A DNA stretch of 46,034 bases from Nitrosovibrio tenuis (GCF_900109785.1 NZ_FOBH01000015.1:1-46034); one strand, 5' to 3'. Shown: positions 8,487 to 18,082, counted from the stretch's first letter. Notes: generated from the sequence alone by a model not told the origin. Program-made: numbers and translations.

Positions 8487-9266
8487 ATGATGAAAAAATT
8501 GCGTATAGTCTTCTTGGGATTAAGCTTGTCCGCTTTTTCCGCTGCTTTTTCCGCTCTGCCCGCCTTTGGCGCCGGAATTCCGCCCCGCGTGGATATCAGT
8601 TATTCGATTACGTCGGGAACCTTGGAAGGCGAAGTGAATGATACACTCGAAATCAAGCAGGAAAATGGCGCGCGCAGCTACAGTATTTCCAGCGAGGGCC
8701 GCGCCAAGGGCCTGCTGGCGCTGACGCAACCGGACAACGTCATGCGCGACAGCGAGGGGACGATCACAGCAAAAGGGGTCCTCCGTCCTGCGCGCTTTTC
8801 GGATCAGCATGGCAAAAAGTTGCCCAAGGTCGCCATATTTGACTGGAATAAGAAGTCACTGACCCTTCAGTATAAAGGCAGGGAGGAACAAAGATCCTTG
8901 CCCACCGACGCTCAGGATAAGCTGAGTCTGCCTTACAGCTTTATTTTCTCTTCCGTTCCAGGCAAGGTCGTACACCTGCATGAAACCGACGGCAAGCGTC
9001 TCGAGTTGGTACGTTACGCAGTGAGTAAGGAAACGCTGGATACGCCGATGGGTAAACTGGAAACCATCGTTCTGACAAAGCAGTTGAACAAGAGTGTGGA
9101 TGAAGACGGCGCGCGCGACAAAAAGATATGGCTTGCGGTCGAACATCATATGCTGCCGGTGCGCATCGTTGCGCATGAAAAAATGGGCATTGTGACGGAC
9201 CAGATGGTTACAAAAATAAGCTATGGGGAACAGGCCGACAGCCTGAAACAGGGACGGCTGCAATAA
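8487..9266 (+). CDS. DUF3108 periplasmic protein
   Basis: About 259 residues from the ATG at 8487. That start is preferred because an AAGGA Shine-Dalgarno sits about 4-5 nt upstream. It also begins a clean signal peptide (MMKKLRIVFLG, a hydrophobic core, then Ala-rich residues with cleavage near AFGA). Opening instead at 8445 would add a charged segment in front of the signal. The mature part is mostly beta-strand-like and matches DUF3108, a family of exported proteins of unknown function often encoded after purN in betaproteobacteria. No catalytic motif is visible. The role in the envelope is unknown. Confidence 0.8.
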   Translation: MMKKLRIVFLGLSLSAFSAAFSALPAFGAGIPPRVDISYSITSGTLEGEVNDTLEIKQENGARSYSISSEGRAKGLLALTQPDNVMRDSEGTITAKGVLRPARFSDQHGKKLPKVAIFDWNKKSLTLQYKGREEQRSLPTDAQDKLSLPYSFIFSSVPGKVVHLHETDGKRLELVRYAVSKETLDTPMGKLETIVLTKQLNKSVDEDGARDKKIWLAVEHHMLPVRIVAHEKMGIVTDQMVTKISYGEQADSLKQGRLQ

Positions 9267-9400
9267 TCGCAAGGGTCAGCAACAAGGCAGAATCCGGATA
9301 AACGTCTCTTTCCGTACGTTTTGACGATTTTTGTCGTGCGTGTGGCCCGGCTTCCGCTGCTGTACTGTTCCGCTCCACTTTTTCCGATATTAACATTTCG

Positions 9401-10657
9401 ATGCGTCTCACTCCTGCTCATCTGGATATGGCTACCGCAGCCCTGCGCGCCGTGCTTCCGCTGGAATTTCCCGCTGACGCGATACTCAGGAATTTTTTTC
9501 GCGCAAATCCAAAGCTGGGTGCGAATGACCGTGCATTTATTGCCGAAACCGTGTTTGGCATTCTGCGTCACCGGTTCTTTGTCGAGAATGCAGTTCATAG
9601 CGCTACGCCGCGAGCCATGCTGCTCGCCTATCTCGTCAAGTTTCAAGGTCTGAATTTGCGGGAGCTGACACCGATCGTTAGTGAAACCGAAGCAAAATCC
9701 TTGGCAGGTATCAAGGCAATGTCTGCGGCATCGCAGCTGCTTGCAATCCAGGCTGAATTTCCCGGGTGGCTGATGGAAAAGCTGAGTGGTTTCATGGCAG
9801 AAACCGAAATTCTCGCTCTGGGACGCTCGCTGCAACAACCGGCACCCCTGGATCTGCGTGTAAATACACTGTTGGCGAATCGCAATGATGTACTTGCGTT
9901 GCTTCGAAAGGATGGGATTGACGGAAGCCCTACCTTGTATTCGCCCATTGGTATTCGACTCTCCGACAAGCCGGCGATCAACCGGCATGAGCTGTTCGTC
10001 GGCGGCAAAGTGGAAGTGCAGGATGAAGGGAGCCAATTGCTGGGCTATCTGCTCGCTCCAAAGCGGCGCGACATGGTAGTCGATTTCTGCGCCGGGGCAG
10101 GCGGCAAGGCATTGATGCTGGGTGCAATGATGCATTCACAGGGTCGAATCTATGCATTCGATAATTCTGAAAGCCGGCTGAATAATCTGAAGCCACGCCT
10201 CAAGCGCTCCGGCTTATCCAATTTGTTTCCGCAGCTTATCGGAAATGAAAACGACATTAAGATAAAACGTCTGGCCGCAAAGATCGATCGGGTACTGGTG
10301 GATGCGCCTTGCAGCGGCTTGGGCACACTACGCCGTAATCCGGATTTGAAATGGCGGCAATCACCACGCAGCGTCGACGAACTCAAGCGCAAGCAGGCAG
10401 CAATCCTGTCCTCCGCAAGCCATTTGCTCAAGCCCGGCGGCAGACTCGTTTATGCGACCTGCAGTTTTCTACCGGAAGAGAATCAGGAAATTGTCGAGTA
10501 TTTTCTGGCCACTCATCCCCAGTTTATACTGCTGAATTGCTCCGAACTGCTGGCACAGCAGAAAATTCCGCTCGACACGGGCGTATTCCTGCAGCTGTCA
10601 CCCCATCTGCATGGCACGGATGGTTTTTTTGCCGCCGCACTGGAATTGAAAAAATAA
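9401..10657 (+). CDS. RsmB/NOP2/Sun-family RNA (cytosine-5) methyltransferase
   Basis: 418 residues. SAM-dependent m5C methylation of rRNA or tRNA. The catalytic core shows motif I VVDFCAGAGGKALML near residue 228. Motif IV, VDAPCSGLGTLRRNPDLKWR, lies near 302 with its Pro-Cys pair. Motif VI, YATCSFLPEENQEIV, lies near 352 with the catalytic Cys. The N-terminal part is a helical, NusB-like region shorter than in classical RsmB. The gene could be RsmB itself or a betaproteobacterial paralogue with another target base. It starts 134 bp after the DUF3108 gene and probably has its own promoter. Confidence 0.9.
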   Translation: MRLTPAHLDMATAALRAVLPLEFPADAILRNFFRANPKLGANDRAFIAETVFGILRHRFFVENAVHSATPRAMLLAYLVKFQGLNLRELTPIVSETEAKSLAGIKAMSAASQLLAIQAEFPGWLMEKLSGFMAETEILALGRSLQQPAPLDLRVNTLLANRNDVLALLRKDGIDGSPTLYSPIGIRLSDKPAINRHELFVGGKVEVQDEGSQLLGYLLAPKRRDMVVDFCAGAGGKALMLGAMMHSQGRIYAFDNSESRLNNLKPRLKRSGLSNLFPQLIGNENDIKIKRLAAKIDRVLVDAPCSGLGTLRRNPDLKWRQSPRSVDELKRKQAAILSSASHLLKPGGRLVYATCSFLPEENQEIVEYFLATHPQFILLNCSELLAQQKIPLDTGVFLQLSPHLHGTDGFFAAALELKK

Positions 10658-10767
10658 TCTGCTGCGGATTTTCTTCATCGTCATGGTGGCCTTCAAATGA
10701 TTTTAACAATCTCGAACCCACAAGAAGGACGTGAGCAAGTCATCTGCTTAGGCAAACCGAGCGACCG

Positions 10768-10895
10768 AGCAGGGTGGAGCAATGCCTTCCACAGGAAGGT
10801 GCAACCTGAGAGTGAGCGGTTTTGAAGTGATGAGTTTCAGGGAACACGGTCGTGGGCATCCCCTCCGCTGCCCGATCCCGGCTTCGCCAGTTCCC
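10768..10895 (+). repeat. Diverged dispersed repeat, copy A
   Basis: The 458-bp space 10658-11115 holds no convincing gene; an 82-codon frame there lacks protein-like composition. It contains a hairpin of six-base arms (CCTTCC, three-base loop, GGAAGG) at 10785-10799. About 89 bp later comes GATCCCGGCTTCGCCAGTTCC. The same two elements recur in the same order, about 98 bp apart and on the opposite strand, at 18301-18411. Flanking words such as GGAGCA and GTGAGCGG are also shared. This looks like an old intergenic repeat family. Boundaries are approximate. Confidence 0.5.
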
Positions 10896-11115
10896 TCGTA
10901 CTACGCTCCCAGGCGTCGACTGCCCGGTCCGGGCTTCGTGGACCGCTCGGACAATGCTTTGGCCGCCACCATTGCGCTCCTTGGCATCGCAGGCCAAACT
11001 ATGACCCGTCGTACTCCGATTCCATTGTGAGCGTCATCGTTTCAGCTGCATAACTCGGTTATAAATTAAGCCTCGGTAAACTTCGGTGGAGGAGGCTGGT
11101 TTCAGGGATTCCTTG

Positions 11116-12441
11116 ATGCAATCCAATAACGAATTCCACAGCCTGCTACGCAACCTGATATCCAACGCGCAGGAAATAGTTGTTCTGTGGCAGATTGCGG
11201 TGCTACTCGCGAGTCTGGGGATCGCATGGCTGTTGAAGCGGCAATTGGAAAAGCGGATGGCCTCGCGGGTAGGTCCAGGCCTTACACTGGATGTACTGAA
11301 CATCAGTGCTCGCAGCATGAGCCGGCTCATGTTTCCGCTTTTCGCGCTTGCGCTGGTCGTTGCGGGCAAATGGGCGCTAAGCCACTGGTATCCGACCCAT
11401 CTTCTCAACGTCGCCATCCCCCTGTTATTTGCCCTCGCACTCATCCGGGTCACCGTTTACGCCCTTCGCAGAGTTTTCTCCAGCCAGGAATGGCTGCATC
11501 CCTGGGAGCGGTTTATCGGTTGGGCCGTGTGGCTCGGGCTGGCACTTTATATTACAGGTTTGCTGCCTGAAATCCTGACGCTCCTTGACGATATTTCCTT
11601 CCACATCGGTAAGCATCGACTTTCCGTATTGTTGATCATTCAGGGATTCCTTGCGTTCACGGCAAGCATGCTGCTGGCGCTCTGGCTCGCCAGTTCGCTC
11701 GAAACACGCATCATGGAGGCCACGGCGCTGGATATCAACCAGCGAGTGATCCTGTCGAAAATCAGCCGCACCATTCTTATTCTTATAGGCGTGCTGATTG
11801 CCTTGCCCATGGTAGGTGTAGATGTCACTGTCCTATCGGTGTTCGGGGGGGCGCTGGGCGTCGGGCTCGGATTGGGACTGCAAAAAATCGCGAGTAACTA
11901 TATCAGCGGATTCATCATTCTGCTGGATCGCTCGCTGCATATCGGCGATGTGGTAGCGGTCGACAATCGCAAAGGTGAAGTGACGTCGCTCACCACGCGA
12001 TATGTGGTGCTCAAGAGCGACGATGGCACCGAAGCCCTTATTCCCAATGATACCTTCATTACCTCGGCAGTTATCAGCCAGACTTACTCGAACCGGCGGA
12101 TGCGCCTGATTCTGCCATTCCAGGTCAGCTACACAAGCCCCGTTGAGACTGCCATGAACATCATGCTGGACGCTGCAAAAAAAAGGCCCCAGATATTGAC
12201 CGACCCGGAGCCGGTCGTATTTCTCAAGGAATTTGTCGACAACGGGATCAACCTGGAACTGTTCATATGGGTGGAAGACCCAGAGGGAGGGATATTGCGG
12301 CTGCGCTCGAATCTCAATCTCGAAATCTGGTCCGAGTTTCAAAAAAATGGTATCGAGATCCCATTCCCGCAGCGTGAAGTGCGGCTACTGCGGCCGGTAA
12401 AACAGGAATGCACGAAGGAAATCAATAAGGCACCGGATTGA
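11116..12441 (+). CDS. MscS-family mechanosensitive ion channel
   Basis: About 441 residues. Opens under membrane tension to release solutes during hypo-osmotic shock. Several N-terminal membrane helices precede the pore helix region with its glycine-rich LGVGLGLGLQKIASNYISGF near residue 250. Then come the beta-domain motif RSLHIGDVV and the conserved PNDTF near 305. The cytoplasmic alpha/beta domain ends near RLRSNLNLEIWSEF. I place the start at ATG 11116, preceded by AGGGA at about 7 nt. A GTG at 11086 would add ten residues. The gene is followed by a small membrane protein gene 12 bp downstream. Confidence 0.92.
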   Translation: MQSNNEFHSLLRNLISNAQEIVVLWQIAVLLASLGIAWLLKRQLEKRMASRVGPGLTLDVLNISARSMSRLMFPLFALALVVAGKWALSHWYPTHLLNVAIPLLFALALIRVTVYALRRVFSSQEWLHPWERFIGWAVWLGLALYITGLLPEILTLLDDISFHIGKHRLSVLLIIQGFLAFTASMLLALWLASSLETRIMEATALDINQRVILSKISRTILILIGVLIALPMVGVDVTVLSVFGGALGVGLGLGLQKIASNYISGFIILLDRSLHIGDVVAVDNRKGEVTSLTTRYVVLKSDDGTEALIPNDTFITSAVISQTYSNRRMRLILPFQVSYTSPVETAMNIMLDAAKKRPQILTDPEPVVFLKEFVDNGINLELFIWVEDPEGGILRLRSNLNLEIWSEFQKNGIEIPFPQREVRLLRPVKQECTKEINKAPD

Positions 12442-12453
12442 TTTAAGAAACCT

Positions 12454-12750
12454 ATGGGCGCGCTGATCTTTTATACGGCCATTTATTTTATCGGTTATTA
12501 TGCCGCGCACTTACTCAACCACGTGACCGGCCGCATCGTGATTCAGAACCGTCGGCTCGCGGGCCTCGTCCTCGTCCTCACAGTCAGCCTTTTTCATGGC
12601 TACAAGATAACCACCACTCCGCCTCCTCATGATCACGGCGACGGGGCGGGTTATGCACTTGGCTTATACGTTCTCCTGCCCGTCACTATAATCATCATAG
12701 CCGTCTTGTATCTCATGTGGCAGGAAAAGCAGGATGAGGATGCGCCTTAG
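12454..12750 (+). CDS. Small membrane protein, unknown function
   Basis: 98 residues with three predicted membrane segments: residues 4-22, 33-48 and 70-90. A histidine-containing polar loop (PPPHDHGDG) lies between the second and third. No recognised domain. It begins 12 bp after the mechanosensitive channel gene in the same direction and is probably co-transcribed. It could be an accessory subunit, but nothing in the sequence shows this. Confidence 0.6.
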   Translation: MGALIFYTAIYFIGYYAAHLLNHVTGRIVIQNRRLAGLVLVLTVSLFHGYKITTTPPPHDHGDGAGYALGLYVLLPVTIIIIAVLYLMWQEKQDEDAP

Positions 12751-12772
12751 CCTTGGTTGAAGTCCGGCGTGC

Positions 12773-13162
12773 TCATACGGTCTTTTTCTGTATGAACTCG
12801 ATCTTGTAGCCATCGGGATCTTCAATGAATGCAATCACGGTGGCGCCATGTTTCATCGGCCCTGCTTCTCGAGTAACCTTGCCGCCGCGCTTTTTCACTT
12901 CCTCGCAAGCCTGGTAAGCATTGTCCACTTCGATCGCTATATGCCCATAGCCCGCGCCCAGGTCATATTTTTTGGTATCCCAATTATGGGTCAGTTCCAG
13001 TACCGCGCCATCGGCTTCATCCTGATAACCGACAAACGCCAAAGTAAATTTCCCCTCGGGGTAATCCTTGCGGCGCAGCAGCTTCATCCCCACGACGTCG
13101 GTGTAAAAAGCAATCGATTTCTCCAGGTCGCCGACGCGCAGCATGGTATGGAGGATGCGCAT
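12773..13162 (-). CDS. gloA: Lactoylglutathione lyase (glyoxalase I)
   Basis: 129 residues from [16 protein letters not shown]. Isomerises the hemithioacetal of methylglyoxal and glutathione to S-lactoylglutathione. Metal ligands of the family are at His5 of the opening strand, Glu in AVLELTHNW, His in GYGHIAIEV, and Glu in GYKIEFIQ near the C-terminus. This is the two-His, two-Glu pattern of the Ni-type bacterial enzyme. An upstream ATG at 13186 would overlap the rubredoxin gene and adds a non-family segment, so the later start is preferred. The gene lies 4 bp after the rubredoxin gene on the same strand. Confidence 0.95.
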   Translation of the reverse strand: MRILHTMLRVGDLEKSIAFYTDVVGMKLLRRKDYPEGKFTLAFVGYQDEADGAVLELTHNWDTKKYDLGAGYGHIAIEVDNAYQACEEVKKRGGKVTREAGPMKHGATVIAFIEDPDGYKIEFIQKKTV

Positions 13163-13166
13163 TTGT

Positions 13167-13355
13167 TTAAATCTCCACCATCTCAAAATCTTCCTTGCGT
13201 GCCGCGCATTCCGGACAAGTCCAATTCATCGGCACATCTTCCCACCGCGTCCCGGGAGGAATACCTTCCGCTGGCGACCCTTCGGCTTCGTCGTAAATGA
13301 AGCCACAAATGAGGCACATATAGCAACGGTAAACGCGAGTTTCGGTGGTAGGCAT
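13167..13355 (-). CDS. Rubredoxin
   Basis: 62 residues with the Fe(Cys)4 site as C14-x-x-C17 and C47-x-x-C50, each pair followed by the expected loop ([10 protein letters not shown] and [11 protein letters not shown]). One-electron carrier in the cytoplasm. An additional Cys11 lies just before the first pair. The start could also be Met13, but that would begin directly at the first ligand, so the longer form is preferred. It is immediately followed by gloA and is divergent from thiD over 49 bp. Its electron partners are not visible here. Confidence 0.95.
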   Translation of the reverse strand: MPTTETRVYRCYMCLICGFIYDEAEGSPAEGIPPGTRWEDVPMNWTCPECAARKEDFEMVEI

Positions 13356-13404
13356 GATGAGCGAGCGTAATCTAGGTTAAAATGATATTTTACGGTATTC
13401 GTCT

Positions 13405-14244
13405 ATGTCTCAGCCACCCCCAATTGTACTTTCTTTCGCTGCGAGCGACTCCAGCGGTGGCGCCGGTATTCAGGCTGATATCCTCACTCTGGCGAGCATG
13501 GGTTGCCATCCGCTATCAGTGATCACCGCCATTACCATACAGGATACCGCCGGGGTAGACAATGTGCTGGCGCTGGATCCCGAATGGGTAACGGATCAGG
13601 CGCGCGCGGTTCTAGAAGATATGCCGGTACACGTGTTCAAAATGGGCATGCTGGGTAGCGTGGAAATTATTACAGCCATCGCCGAAGTAATCTCGGATTA
13701 CCCCAACATACCGCTGGTGCTGGACCCGGTGCTTGCGTCGGGCCGCGGTGACGAACTGGCCAGCGATGATATGCTGATAGCGATGCGCGAGCTGTTGCTT
13801 CCACAAGTCACGATCATCACACCCAATAGCCTGGAAGCACGTCGACTCGCGCAGGATGATGACGATGAAAACGATATGCCGGGTTTGAGTCAATGCGCAG
13901 ACCGGCTTTTACAGATGGGCTGTGAATATGTGCTGATTACCGGAACTCATGAAAATACTTCTCAGGTGGTCAATAATCTATACGGAACCGGTGGTGTCGT
14001 GCGTACCGATTCCTGGCGCCGATTGGAGGGTTCCTACCACGGGTCGGGCTGCACACTTGCTTCCGCAATCGCCGCCGCGCTTGCCAATGGCCTGCCCATG
14101 GCTGAGGGTGTATATGAGGCGCAGGAATATACCTGGCAATCGCTGAAAGCCGGATTTCGCCCGGGTATGGGGCAGTTTCTGCCAGACCGGTTGTTCTGGG
14201 CTCGCGATGAGCCCGATACCACGGATGTGAATAAGGCAGGATGA
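13405..14244 (+). CDS. thiD: Hydroxymethylpyrimidine/phosphomethylpyrimidine kinase
   Basis: 279 residues. Phosphorylates HMP and HMP-P in thiamine synthesis. Ribokinase fold with the N-terminal SFAASDSSGGAGIQADI substrate motif at residues 10-27, VLDPVLASGRG near 110, and the C-terminal GSYHGSGCTLASAIAAAL near 208. That last segment forms the anion hole and carries the catalytic base. A TAAAAT -10-like element lies at 13378-13383, about 22 bp before the ATG. There is no room for a TPP riboswitch in the 49-bp upstream spacer. The stop overlaps the thiE start (ATGA). Confidence 0.96.
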   Translation: MSQPPPIVLSFAASDSSGGAGIQADILTLASMGCHPLSVITAITIQDTAGVDNVLALDPEWVTDQARAVLEDMPVHVFKMGMLGSVEIITAIAEVISDYPNIPLVLDPVLASGRGDELASDDMLIAMRELLLPQVTIITPNSLEARRLAQDDDDENDMPGLSQCADRLLQMGCEYVLITGTHENTSQVVNNLYGTGGVVRTDSWRRLEGSYHGSGCTLASAIAAALANGLPMAEGVYEAQEYTWQSLKAGFRPGMGQFLPDRLFWARDEPDTTDVNKAG

Positions 14245-14888
14245 CACGGCCGAAAGTTGACGGCTTGTATGCGATCACCCCGGATATTGCCGATACCGCA
14301 AGCCTGGTTAGCATGACGCGGCAGGTACTCGCGGGAGGAGCCCGCCTGATCCAATATCGTAACAAGACAGCGAATGCTGTGCTGCGGTTGGAACAGGCCC
14401 GCTTGCTTGCCAGCCTCTGTCGCGAATTTTACGTACCTTTGATCGTTAATGATCATCTTGACCTCGCCGTCGAGGTCAACGCCGACGGCGTGCATGTGGG
14501 ACAGGGCGATGCCTCAATTGCTGAAGCGCGGCGCAAGCTGGGGGATGGAAAAATCGTTGGGGCTTCCTGTTACAACCGGCTGGAGCATGCGTTCGAAGCC
14601 GAGCGTCAAGGTGCGGATTATGTGGCATTCGGCGCTTTTTATGTTTCCTCAACCAAACCCGGCGCAGTACGGGCATCCATGGATCTGCTGCGTCGCGCGA
14701 AGGCAACACTCTGCGTTCCGGTTGTCGCTATCGGAGGCATTACGGCGAGGGCTGCCGGAGAGCTGATACAGGAAGGCGCCGTTGCCGTGGCCGTGAGCAG
14801 CGCCTTGTTCGAAGTCCAGAACATTCAATCCGCGGCTGAAAGTTTTGCCGGATTATTCAACCGAAACTGTAATTCCATTACTCACTAG
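14241..14888 (+). CDS. thiE: Thiamine phosphate synthase
   Basis: 215 residues. Joins HMP-pyrophosphate and thiazole phosphate to give thiamine monophosphate. TIM-barrel signatures are IQYRNKTA near residue 37, VNDHLDLAVEVNADGVHVGQGD near 70-92 (Mg and pyrophosphate site), GASCYN, and VAIGGITARAAGELIQEGA near 163. It is translationally coupled to thiD and followed after 13 bp by hemL, giving a thiD-thiE-hemL block typical of betaproteobacteria. Confidence 0.96.
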   Translation: MTRPKVDGLYAITPDIADTASLVSMTRQVLAGGARLIQYRNKTANAVLRLEQARLLASLCREFYVPLIVNDHLDLAVEVNADGVHVGQGDASIAEARRKLGDGKIVGASCYNRLEHAFEAERQGADYVAFGAFYVSSTKPGAVRASMDLLRRAKATLCVPVVAIGGITARAAGELIQEGAVAVAVSSALFEVQNIQSAAESFAGLFNRNCNSITH

Positions 14889-14901
14889 CATGGGCTATTA
14901 A

Positions 14902-16203
14902 ATGATCTCTCGTAATCAGCAGCTATTTGAACGCTCCCAAAAATATATCCCTGGCGGCGTTAACTCACCGGTGCGTGCCTTCAAATCGGTGGGGGGTACG
15001 CCTGTGTTTTTCCGGCGGGGAAAAGGCGCCCATGTATGGGATGCGGATGACAAAACCTATATCGATTATGTGGGCTCCTGGGGTCCACTGATTCTGGGTC
15101 ACGCTCATCCCGAGGTGATTGAAGCGGTAGAGGCAGCGGCACAAAACGGCTTGACTTTTGGAGCACCCACGGAGGCGGAACTGGAAATAGCGGAACTGCT
15201 GTGCAAGCTGGTTTCTTCGATTGAGCAGGTGAGACTGGTGAGTTCGGGTACGGAAGCCACCATGAGCGCCATTCGACTGGCGCGAGGCTATACCAGCAGG
15301 AACCGCATCATCAAATTCGAGGGTTGTTATCACGGCCATGATGACGCCTTGCTGGTAAAGGCAGGTTCGGGCGCCTTGACTTTCGGCCATCCGAGCTCCG
15401 CCGGAGTTCCTGAGGAAACCGCCTCCAGCACCATGGTGCTGGACTATAACGATCTCGCTGGAGTGGAACAGGCATTCAACCAGTTTGGCGATAAAATTGC
15501 CGCAGTCATCGTCGAACCTGTCGCGGGCAATATGAATCTGGTCGCGCCTAAGCCCGGTTTCCTGGCAGGAATACGTGAGCTATGTACAAAACATGGCAGC
15601 GTATTGATCTTTGACGAAGTGATGACGGGCTTTCGGGTGGGATTGGAATGCGCCCAGGGGCTTTTCGGCATCAAACCCGATCTCACCACGCTCGGTAAAG
15701 TGATCGGCGGCGGTATGCCGATGGCTGCTTTTGGCGGCAGACGAAACATTATGCAATGTCTGGCTCCGGTGGGAGCGGTATACCAGGCAGGTACGCTTTC
15801 GGGTAATCCTGTTGCGGTGGCAGCCGGGCTTGCAACCTTGAAACAAGTGCAAGCACCGCGATTCTATGAGAACCTTGCGGCCAGTACCCGTCAACTCACT
15901 GAAGGTCTCGCCGGCGCAGCAAAAAAACACGATATCGATTTTTGCGCGCAGGCGGTGGGAGGCATGTTCGGCCTCTACTTCCGGAATAATTTACCGTCCA
16001 GTTATGCCGAGGTGATGGGTTGCGATCGGGAAGCGTTCAATCGCTTTTTTCACGCTATGCTCCGGGAAGGCATCTACTTTGCTCCCTCGGCATTCGAGGC
16101 CGGGTTTGTTTCCGCGGCCCATGGTGAAACTGAAATCAGCGATACGCTGGCTGCAGCTGAACGGATATTCAGTGCCTGGAGTCTGGAATCAAGAAATGGA
16201 TAA
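14902..16203 (+). CDS. hemL: Glutamate-1-semialdehyde 2,1-aminomutase
   Basis: 433 residues. PLP enzyme that turns glutamate-1-semialdehyde into 5-aminolevulinate, the first committed haem precursor. The PLP lysine is Lys266 in [17 protein letters not shown]. Other landmarks are [13 protein letters not shown] at the N-terminus, [16 protein letters not shown] near 115, and [13 protein letters not shown] near 140. It acts after hemA, also in this window on the other strand at 30156. An ammonia oxidiser rich in c-type cytochromes needs a high haem flux. A terminator hairpin follows the stop. Confidence 0.97.
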   Translation: MISRNQQLFERSQKYIPGGVNSPVRAFKSVGGTPVFFRRGKGAHVWDADDKTYIDYVGSWGPLILGHAHPEVIEAVEAAAQNGLTFGAPTEAELEIAELLCKLVSSIEQVRLVSSGTEATMSAIRLARGYTSRNRIIKFEGCYHGHDDALLVKAGSGALTFGHPSSAGVPEETASSTMVLDYNDLAGVEQAFNQFGDKIAAVIVEPVAGNMNLVAPKPGFLAGIRELCTKHGSVLIFDEVMTGFRVGLECAQGLFGIKPDLTTLGKVIGGGMPMAAFGGRRNIMQCLAPVGAVYQAGTLSGNPVAVAAGLATLKQVQAPRFYENLAASTRQLTEGLAGAAKKHDIDFCAQAVGGMFGLYFRNNLPSSYAEVMGCDREAFNRFFHAMLREGIYFAPSAFEAGFVSAAHGETEISDTLAAAERIFSAWSLESRNG

Positions 16204-16218
16204 TTGCAAAATCGCAAT

Positions 16219-16249
16219 AAAAAGCGGCTTGGGTCAGACCGCTTTTTTT
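16219..16249. terminator. Bidirectional Rho-independent terminator between hemL and cytochrome c4
   Basis: Arms AAAAAGCGG and CCGCTTTTT around an 11-base loop, with A-tract and T-tract on the outer sides. It can end transcription from both converging genes. Confidence 0.85.
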
Positions 16250-16258
16250 AACACAGGC

Positions 16259-16909
16259 TCAACGCAAGCCGGCAATAAACTCGGAGACTGTCCGCATTTC
16301 CCGTTCGCTCATACGCGAGGCGATCATATGCATCACGTTATTGGGATCTTTAGTGCGCTCTTCGGTACGGAAAGCGCGTAACTGGGCCAGCACATACTCC
16401 CCGTGTTGCCCGGCAATACGCGGATAGCTGGGTGGAATGCCAACCCCGTTGGGAGAATGACAACCGGCACAGGCGGGCACGCCGGTCTCCAGATTGCCCC
16501 CGCGATATATTTTCTCACCCTGTTCCGCCAGCGGCTTGTCCTTTGCTCCTACAGGTTTTGGAACTTGTTGAGCATAGTAAGCGCCAAGATTCTTCATATC
16601 TTCCGCTGAAAGCGGCGCCACCATTGCGCCCATAATCGGGCTCGCGCGCTCTGGCGGCTTACCCTCTTGAGACTTGAAATTCTCCAGTTGCTTGGTGATA
16701 TACTCGGCATGCTGGCCGGCCAGGCTTGGATTAGTTGGGATGACGCTATTACCGTCCGGGTTGTGGCATCCCGCGCAAACCTGCGTCGCAATTTGCTGGC
16801 CTTTGGCCGGGTCGCCCTTGGTCTTGCCAGTTCCCGGAGCAGTTTCGGCGAAAATATGATTGGATAGGGCCAGTATGGCCAGTGCGATCATGCTTGAAAC
16901 CAATTTCAT
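16259..16909 (-). CDS. Dihaem cytochrome c4-type protein
   Basis: 216 residues including a signal peptide (MKLVSSMIALAILALSNHIFA). Two Cys-Ala-Gly-Cys-His haem sites lie near residues 44 and 141, each followed by an NPDG/SPNG loop and a later methionine region (SPIMGAM and MHMIASRM). That is the duplicated-domain layout of cytochrome c4. It carries electrons in the periplasm, usually to terminal oxidases. The start at 16909 is chosen because AAGGA (16919-16923) lies 9 nt upstream. The ATG at 16918 is only 0 nt from that Shine-Dalgarno. Confidence 0.93.
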   Translation of the reverse strand: MKLVSSMIALAILALSNHIFAETAPGTGKTKGDPAKGQQIATQVCAGCHNPDGNSVIPTNPSLAGQHAEYITKQLENFKSQEGKPPERASPIMGAMVAPLSAEDMKNLGAYYAQQVPKPVGAKDKPLAEQGEKIYRGGNLETGVPACAGCHSPNGVGIPPSYPRIAGQHGEYVLAQLRAFRTEERTKDPNNVMHMIASRMSEREMRTVSEFIAGLR

Positions 16910-17289
16910 GCCACGCATTCCTTGATGCTCCGGAAGAAAAGTCATAACCATGCCATTAACATTGTATTTTATCAAGACGGCGACTGGTCCACAACAATAA
17001 AGTTCTGGCATGCTATTCGTTACGCTAGCCCGAACCTTGGTATTGCACTTACCTTATTCTCCGCGATTATTTTGCAGAGAAACATGGCTGTCAAAAATCG
17101 GGTGAATCTACCCGTAAAACTTTAATTAGTCCGCGGAGGTTCCTTAAAAACGGGCTTTACGTTTAATTCCCGTTTACTAATGAGACCGCCGCCTGTGATG
17201 GTAGCGGTTCGTGAGCCGATCGCCGCGGGCAATTAAAGATTAAAGGCGCGACTATGCAAGAGGTGAGTTATACAAGTACCTAAATAATA

Positions 17290-17321
17290 AACTGGACCAC
17301 AATCTGAACTGGACCACAATC
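17290..17321 (+). repeat. Two tandem 15-bp copies in the c4-SPOR intergenic region
   Basis: AACTGGACCACAATC occurs at 17290-17304 and again at 17307-17321, separated by 2 bp. The 561-bp space between the cytochrome c4 and SPOR genes (16910-17470) holds no gene that I can support. It also contains a 7-bp stem (17148-17154 with 17169-17175) and a purine-rich run near 17340-17395, just ahead of the SPOR gene. The repeat could be a paired operator; no regulator is recognised. Confidence 0.6.
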
Positions 17322-17470
17322 GAATCTGCAGGGCCGCCACAAAGAAAGGAGAGATCGGGGGAAGATCACGGAAGAAATGTGGAGGGAAAGGAGAAACCGG
17401 ATAATTAGTTTGCTATAAAAAGAGAGACTATACAAAAGAAAGACTTGTGTAACATATAAAGCCAAAAAAA

Positions 17471-18082
17471 ATGAAAATATTGTTTTTCTTGCTGCTATTT
17501 TTTAACGTCGCGCTCGCGGCCTATATTCAATTGAAACCGGACACAAGCGGTGCCCTGCAATTGCCGACTGAACTTCAACCAGAAAAAATAAGGTCGGTAT
17601 CCCAGTTCACCACTTGTCTGGAGTGGGGCAATTTTATTGAAGCCGATCTGCCGCGCGTCCAAGCCGCGCTTGCCGGCCAGCAGTTGATCGACAAAATAAA
17701 TCCGCAAACCACCGGCAAAGTTCCGGTGTTTTGGGTGCATATCCCCCCGCTCAGGAGTAAATTTCATGCCGAGCGAAAAATCGAGGAGCTGGAAAAGCTA
17801 GGGGTCACAACCCATACCCACGTTCAGGATAACAATAAATGGAATAACGCCATCTCTATGGGGTTTTTTCAAAATATAGAAGATGCTCAGGCTTTTTTGG
17901 GGGCGCTCAGAAGCAAGGGCGTAAGGTCGGCCATCATCGGCGCCCGCAACCTGGAGCAGATGAAATTTGTTATCGCTGAACCGCCGCAGAGCGTGGTCGA
18001 CAAGATGGTAGAGTTGAAACAGGCATTCCCCCACACCGAGCTTAAGACCATCAAGTGCGAGTCCACCAATAATAAAGTTTGA
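17471..18082 (+). CDS. SPOR-domain protein
   Basis: 203 residues. An N-terminal hydrophobic segment (MKILFFLLLFFNVALAA) is followed by a linker. A SPOR-like domain then runs from about residue 85 to 160, with two beta-alpha-beta halves (FWVHIPPLRSKFHAERKIEELEKLGV, then MGFFQNIEDAQAFLGALRSKGVR). SPOR domains bind denuded peptidoglycan glycan at the division septum, so the protein is probably anchored in the inner membrane and faces the periplasm. No partner gene is adjacent. The spacing and motif quality make the domain call good but not certain. Confidence 0.75.
   Translation: MKILFFLLLFFNVALAAYIQLKPDTSGALQLPTELQPEKIRSVSQFTTCLEWGNFIEADLPRVQAALAGQQLIDKINPQTTGKVPVFWVHIPPLRSKFHAERKIEELEKLGVTTHTHVQDNNKWNNAISMGFFQNIEDAQAFLGALRSKGVRSAIIGARNLEQMKFVIAEPPQSVVDKMVELKQAFPHTELKTIKCESTNNKV

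Noticed and set aside
10782-11030. 82-codon plus-strand frame
   Set aside because: Composition (Arg, Pro, Gly) and its position in the dispersed repeat indicate a chance frame in GC-rich DNA.
13356-13404. TPP riboswitch ahead of thiD
   Set aside because: The spacer is only 49 bp and contains no thi-box core.
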